From an uncultured Collinsella sp. (GTDB lineage Bacteria; Actinomycetota; Coriobacteriia; Coriobacteriales; Coriobacteriaceae): a stretch of 6,415 nt of DNA. The notes beneath the pieces are model-generated. The model worked only from the letters and a program-made list of their open reading frames with translations, was not told the DNA's origin and made no database searches. A program made the position numbers and the translations under genes. Where the stretch lies: the NCBI GenBank assembly GCA_902490245.1, contig CABUDB010000096.1, forward strand, positions 1 through 6,415, read 5' to 3'. Positions 5,389-6,415 of the stretch are shown here, piece by piece (positions within the stretch are counted from its first letter, which is position 1; each line of letters begins with the position of its first letter).

Positions 5389-5506
5389 GCAGTCGCTCTT
5401 ACGACTTGTACGTTTCCGAAGATGTGCGTATGCCTGGCTTGCATACCACGGGCCGTATAAAGGCTGCGCACCTCTCTTCGGTTCTTAGTTCGGAGGAACA
5501 TCTACC
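5389..5506 (+). promoter_or_regulatory. Structured leader before rplN with possible SD-covering switch
   Basis: The 118-base gap lies at the classical S10/spc operon boundary. After the small hairpin 5391-5406, CCGAAGA (5416-5422) pairs with TCTTCGG (5475-5481) and GTGCG (5424-5428) with CGCAC (5467-5471). These enclose TATGC/GCATA (5429-5433/5441-5445) and a short GCC/GGC hairpin (5452-5454/5462-5464), giving a three-way-junction shape. TCCGAA (5415-5420) can instead pair with TTCGGA (5489-5494), which overlaps the rplN SD (GGAGG, 5492-5496), and the two states exclude each other. At DNA level TTGTAC (5406-5411), 17 bases, TATGCC is a weak promoter candidate, and TATAAA (5456-5461) a -10-like box. 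Confidence 0.55.
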
Positions 5507-5875
5507 ATGATTCAGATGCAAACCATGCTGAACGTCGCCGACAACTCCGGCGCTCGCAAGATTCGCTGCATCAAGGTGCTTGGCGGTTCCAAGCGTCGTT
5601 ATGCAGGCATCGGCGATGTGTTCATCGGTGCTGTCCAGGAGGCTACCCCTGGCGCCAACGTCAAGAAGAAGGACGTTGTCCGTTGCGTCGTCGTTCGCAC
5701 CGTTAAGGAGATCCGCCGCAAGGATGGCTCCTACATTCGCTTTGATGAGAACGCCTGCGTTGTCATCAACAACGATGGTTCGCCCGTCGGCACCCGTATC
5801 TTCGGGCCCGTCGCTCGCGAGCTTCGTGACAAGAAGTACATGAAGATCGTCTCGCTCGCTCCCGAGACCCTGTAG
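5507..5875 (+). CDS. rplN: 50S ribosomal protein L14
   Basis: L14 lies at the 30S-50S interface, contacting 16S rRNA helix 14 and L19, and is the binding site of the silencing factor RsfS in other bacteria. The product is 122 residues, exactly family length. [19 protein letters not shown] at the N-terminus, [34 protein letters not shown] and the end [19 protein letters not shown] are diagnostic. The SD is CGGAGG (5491-5496), ten bases from ATG 5507, and may be covered by alternative RNA pairing. In E. coli rplN is the first gene of the spc operon, which fits the long leader here. Confidence 0.98.
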   Translation: MIQMQTMLNVADNSGARKIRCIKVLGGSKRRYAGIGDVFIGAVQEATPGANVKKKDVVRCVVVRTVKEIRRKDGSYIRFDENACVVINNDGSPVGTRIFGPVARELRDKKYMKIVSLAPETL

Positions 5876-5888
5876 TTAGGGGAGATAT

Positions 5889-6194
5889 ATGTATATCAAG
5901 AAGGGCGATAAGGTCCAGGTTCTCTCTGGTAAGGATCGCGGCAAGCAGGGCGTTGTCCTGCGTGCTCTCCCCGCCGAGAACAAGGTCGTTGTCGAGGGCG
6001 TTTCGGTCGTCAAGAAGGCCGTCAAGCCCAACGCTGCCAACCAGCAGGGCGGCATTGTTTCGCAGGAGGCTCCCATCGACGCCTCCAACGTCAATCTCGT
6101 CTGCCCCGAGTGCGGTAAGGTTACCCGCGTCGGTCACGAGAAGGACGGCAAGAACAAGCTGCGCGTCTGCAAGAAGTGCGGCCACAAGTTCTAA
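5889..6194 (+). CDS. rplX: 50S ribosomal protein L24 with zinc-ribbon Cys4
   Basis: L24 initiates 50S assembly by binding the 5' domain of 23S rRNA and sits near the tunnel exit. The product is 101 residues. The KOW motif is at the N-terminus ([20 protein letters not shown], 4-23), followed by NVNLVCPEC. Four cysteines in CPEC (72, 75) and CKKC (94, 97) form a likely zinc ribbon, seen in some but not all L24 proteins and absent in E. coli. The SD is GGGGAG (5879-5884), just upstream of ATG 5889, 13 bases after rplN. It is followed by an intrinsic terminator rather than by rplE. Confidence 0.97.
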   Translation: MYIKKGDKVQVLSGKDRGKQGVVLRALPAENKVVVEGVSVVKKAVKPNAANQQGGIVSQEAPIDASNVNLVCPECGKVTRVGHEKDGKNKLRVCKKCGHKF

Positions 6195-6201
6195 GCTGCC
6201 C

Positions 6202-6216
6202 GCAACATCAAGTTGC
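6202..6216 (+). other. Small hairpin between rplX and the terminator
   Basis: GCAAC (6202-6206) pairs with GTTGC (6212-6216) around ATCAA. It starts eight bases after the rplX stop and ends four bases before the terminator stem. It may simply stack with the terminator. Confidence 0.4.
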
Positions 6217-6220
6217 TAGC

Positions 6221-6254
6221 AAAGGCCCGGATGCCACGGCACCCGGGCCTTTTT
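6221..6254 (+). terminator. Strong rho-independent terminator after rplX
   Basis: AAAGGCCCGG (6221-6230) pairs with CCGGGCCTTT (6243-6252); beyond an A/C mismatch TGC/GCA closes a short loop (6232-6241). The stem ends in a run of five T (6250-6254). This is a textbook intrinsic terminator on the + strand. On the other strand only three T would follow, so termination should be mainly in the r-protein direction. It marks a transcript end directly after rplX. Confidence 0.92.
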
Positions 6255-6415
6255 CTATCCCCACTCGATGGCTTCGGTTCTGCCGTCCCGTCATTCCGGT
6301 TGCATCCAGTTTTCGGTGCCGTCTCGAATCGAGTGCCGCCAGGTGACACCCTGTCGCGTTTCGTCGGCTTCGGGGACAAAAGTCGGGACAACTCCAAAAA
6401 CTATTTTCGAACTCA
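6255..6415. other. Terminal region with short repeats, no recognisable gene
   Basis: No gene with a credible start and SD was found on either strand. An 8-bp inverted repeat CACTCGAT (6262-6269) / ATCGAGTG (6328-6335) encloses two imperfect copies of a TTCGGT...GCCGTC unit (6274-6287 and 6312-6322). CTCGA-A-TCGAG (6323-6333) is itself a palindrome. Near the right edge GGGGACAA (6372-6379) and CGGGACAA (6384-6391) form a direct repeat, followed by an A/T-rich stretch. In the usual gene order rplE would begin within a few bases of rplX; it does not appear here. Confidence 0.5.

Noticed and set aside
6191..6397. Minus-strand 68-codon frame across the terminator
   Set aside because: It contains the terminator stem and the end of rplX, starts with TTG and has no SD or similarity.
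6252..6415. Plus-strand frame open from the terminator T-run to the window end (…GFGDKSRDNSKNYFRT)
   Set aside because: No ATG/GTG with an SD and no family recognised; too short to separate from chance without the downstream sequence.

Overview
The window is a stretch of the S10–spc ribosomal protein gene cluster, all on the + strand: rplC, rplD, rplW, rplB, rpsS, rplV, rpsC, rplP, rpmC, rpsQ, rplN and rplX (L3, L4, L23, L2, S19, L22, S3, L16, L29, S17, L14, L24). All twelve are full length and intact. Codon use is strongly C/G-ending, Shine-Dalgarno (SD) sites are mostly strong, and the protein sequences (for example L2 starting [14 protein letters not shown], and L24 with a Cys4 ribbon) suggest a high-GC Gram-positive. 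My inference is Actinomycetota, probably the Coriobacteriia (Collinsella/Olsenella/Atopobium type). This is a judgement from sequence feel, not from a search.

Layout: 1-78 holds the end of an upstream reading frame that may be the tail of S10. It runs into a perfect hairpin. About 330 bases of AT-richer, structured non-coding DNA follow before rplC (406-1026). rplC-rplD-rplW are close-packed. A 179-base structured gap (1988-2166) precedes rplB. rplB-rpsS-rplV-rpsC-rplP-rpmC-rpsQ then follow with very short gaps or one-base stop/start overlaps. A third structured gap of 118 bases (5389-5506) precedes rplN-rplX. The classical S10/spc boundary lies in this gap. Immediately after rplX there is a strong intrinsic terminator (6221-6254), and rplE does not follow within the window as it would in the usual order. 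The last ~160 bases hold no recognisable gene.

The proteins form the core of the 50S subunit (L2, L3, L4, L14, L16, L22, L23, L24, L29) and the 30S subunit (S3, S17, S19), and co-expression supports balanced assembly. The genes themselves are ordinary. The interesting part is the non-coding DNA. The first two long gaps share a 26-base sequence (23/26 identical). The gaps before rplB and rplN can fold into multi-stem structures with alternative pairings that would cover the ribosome-binding site. The gap before rplC carries a three-segment hairpin just upstream of an unusual TTG start. These look like candidate promoters plus autoregulatory r-protein leader RNAs that I cannot match to a named family. 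All foldings were found by eye and no energies were computed.
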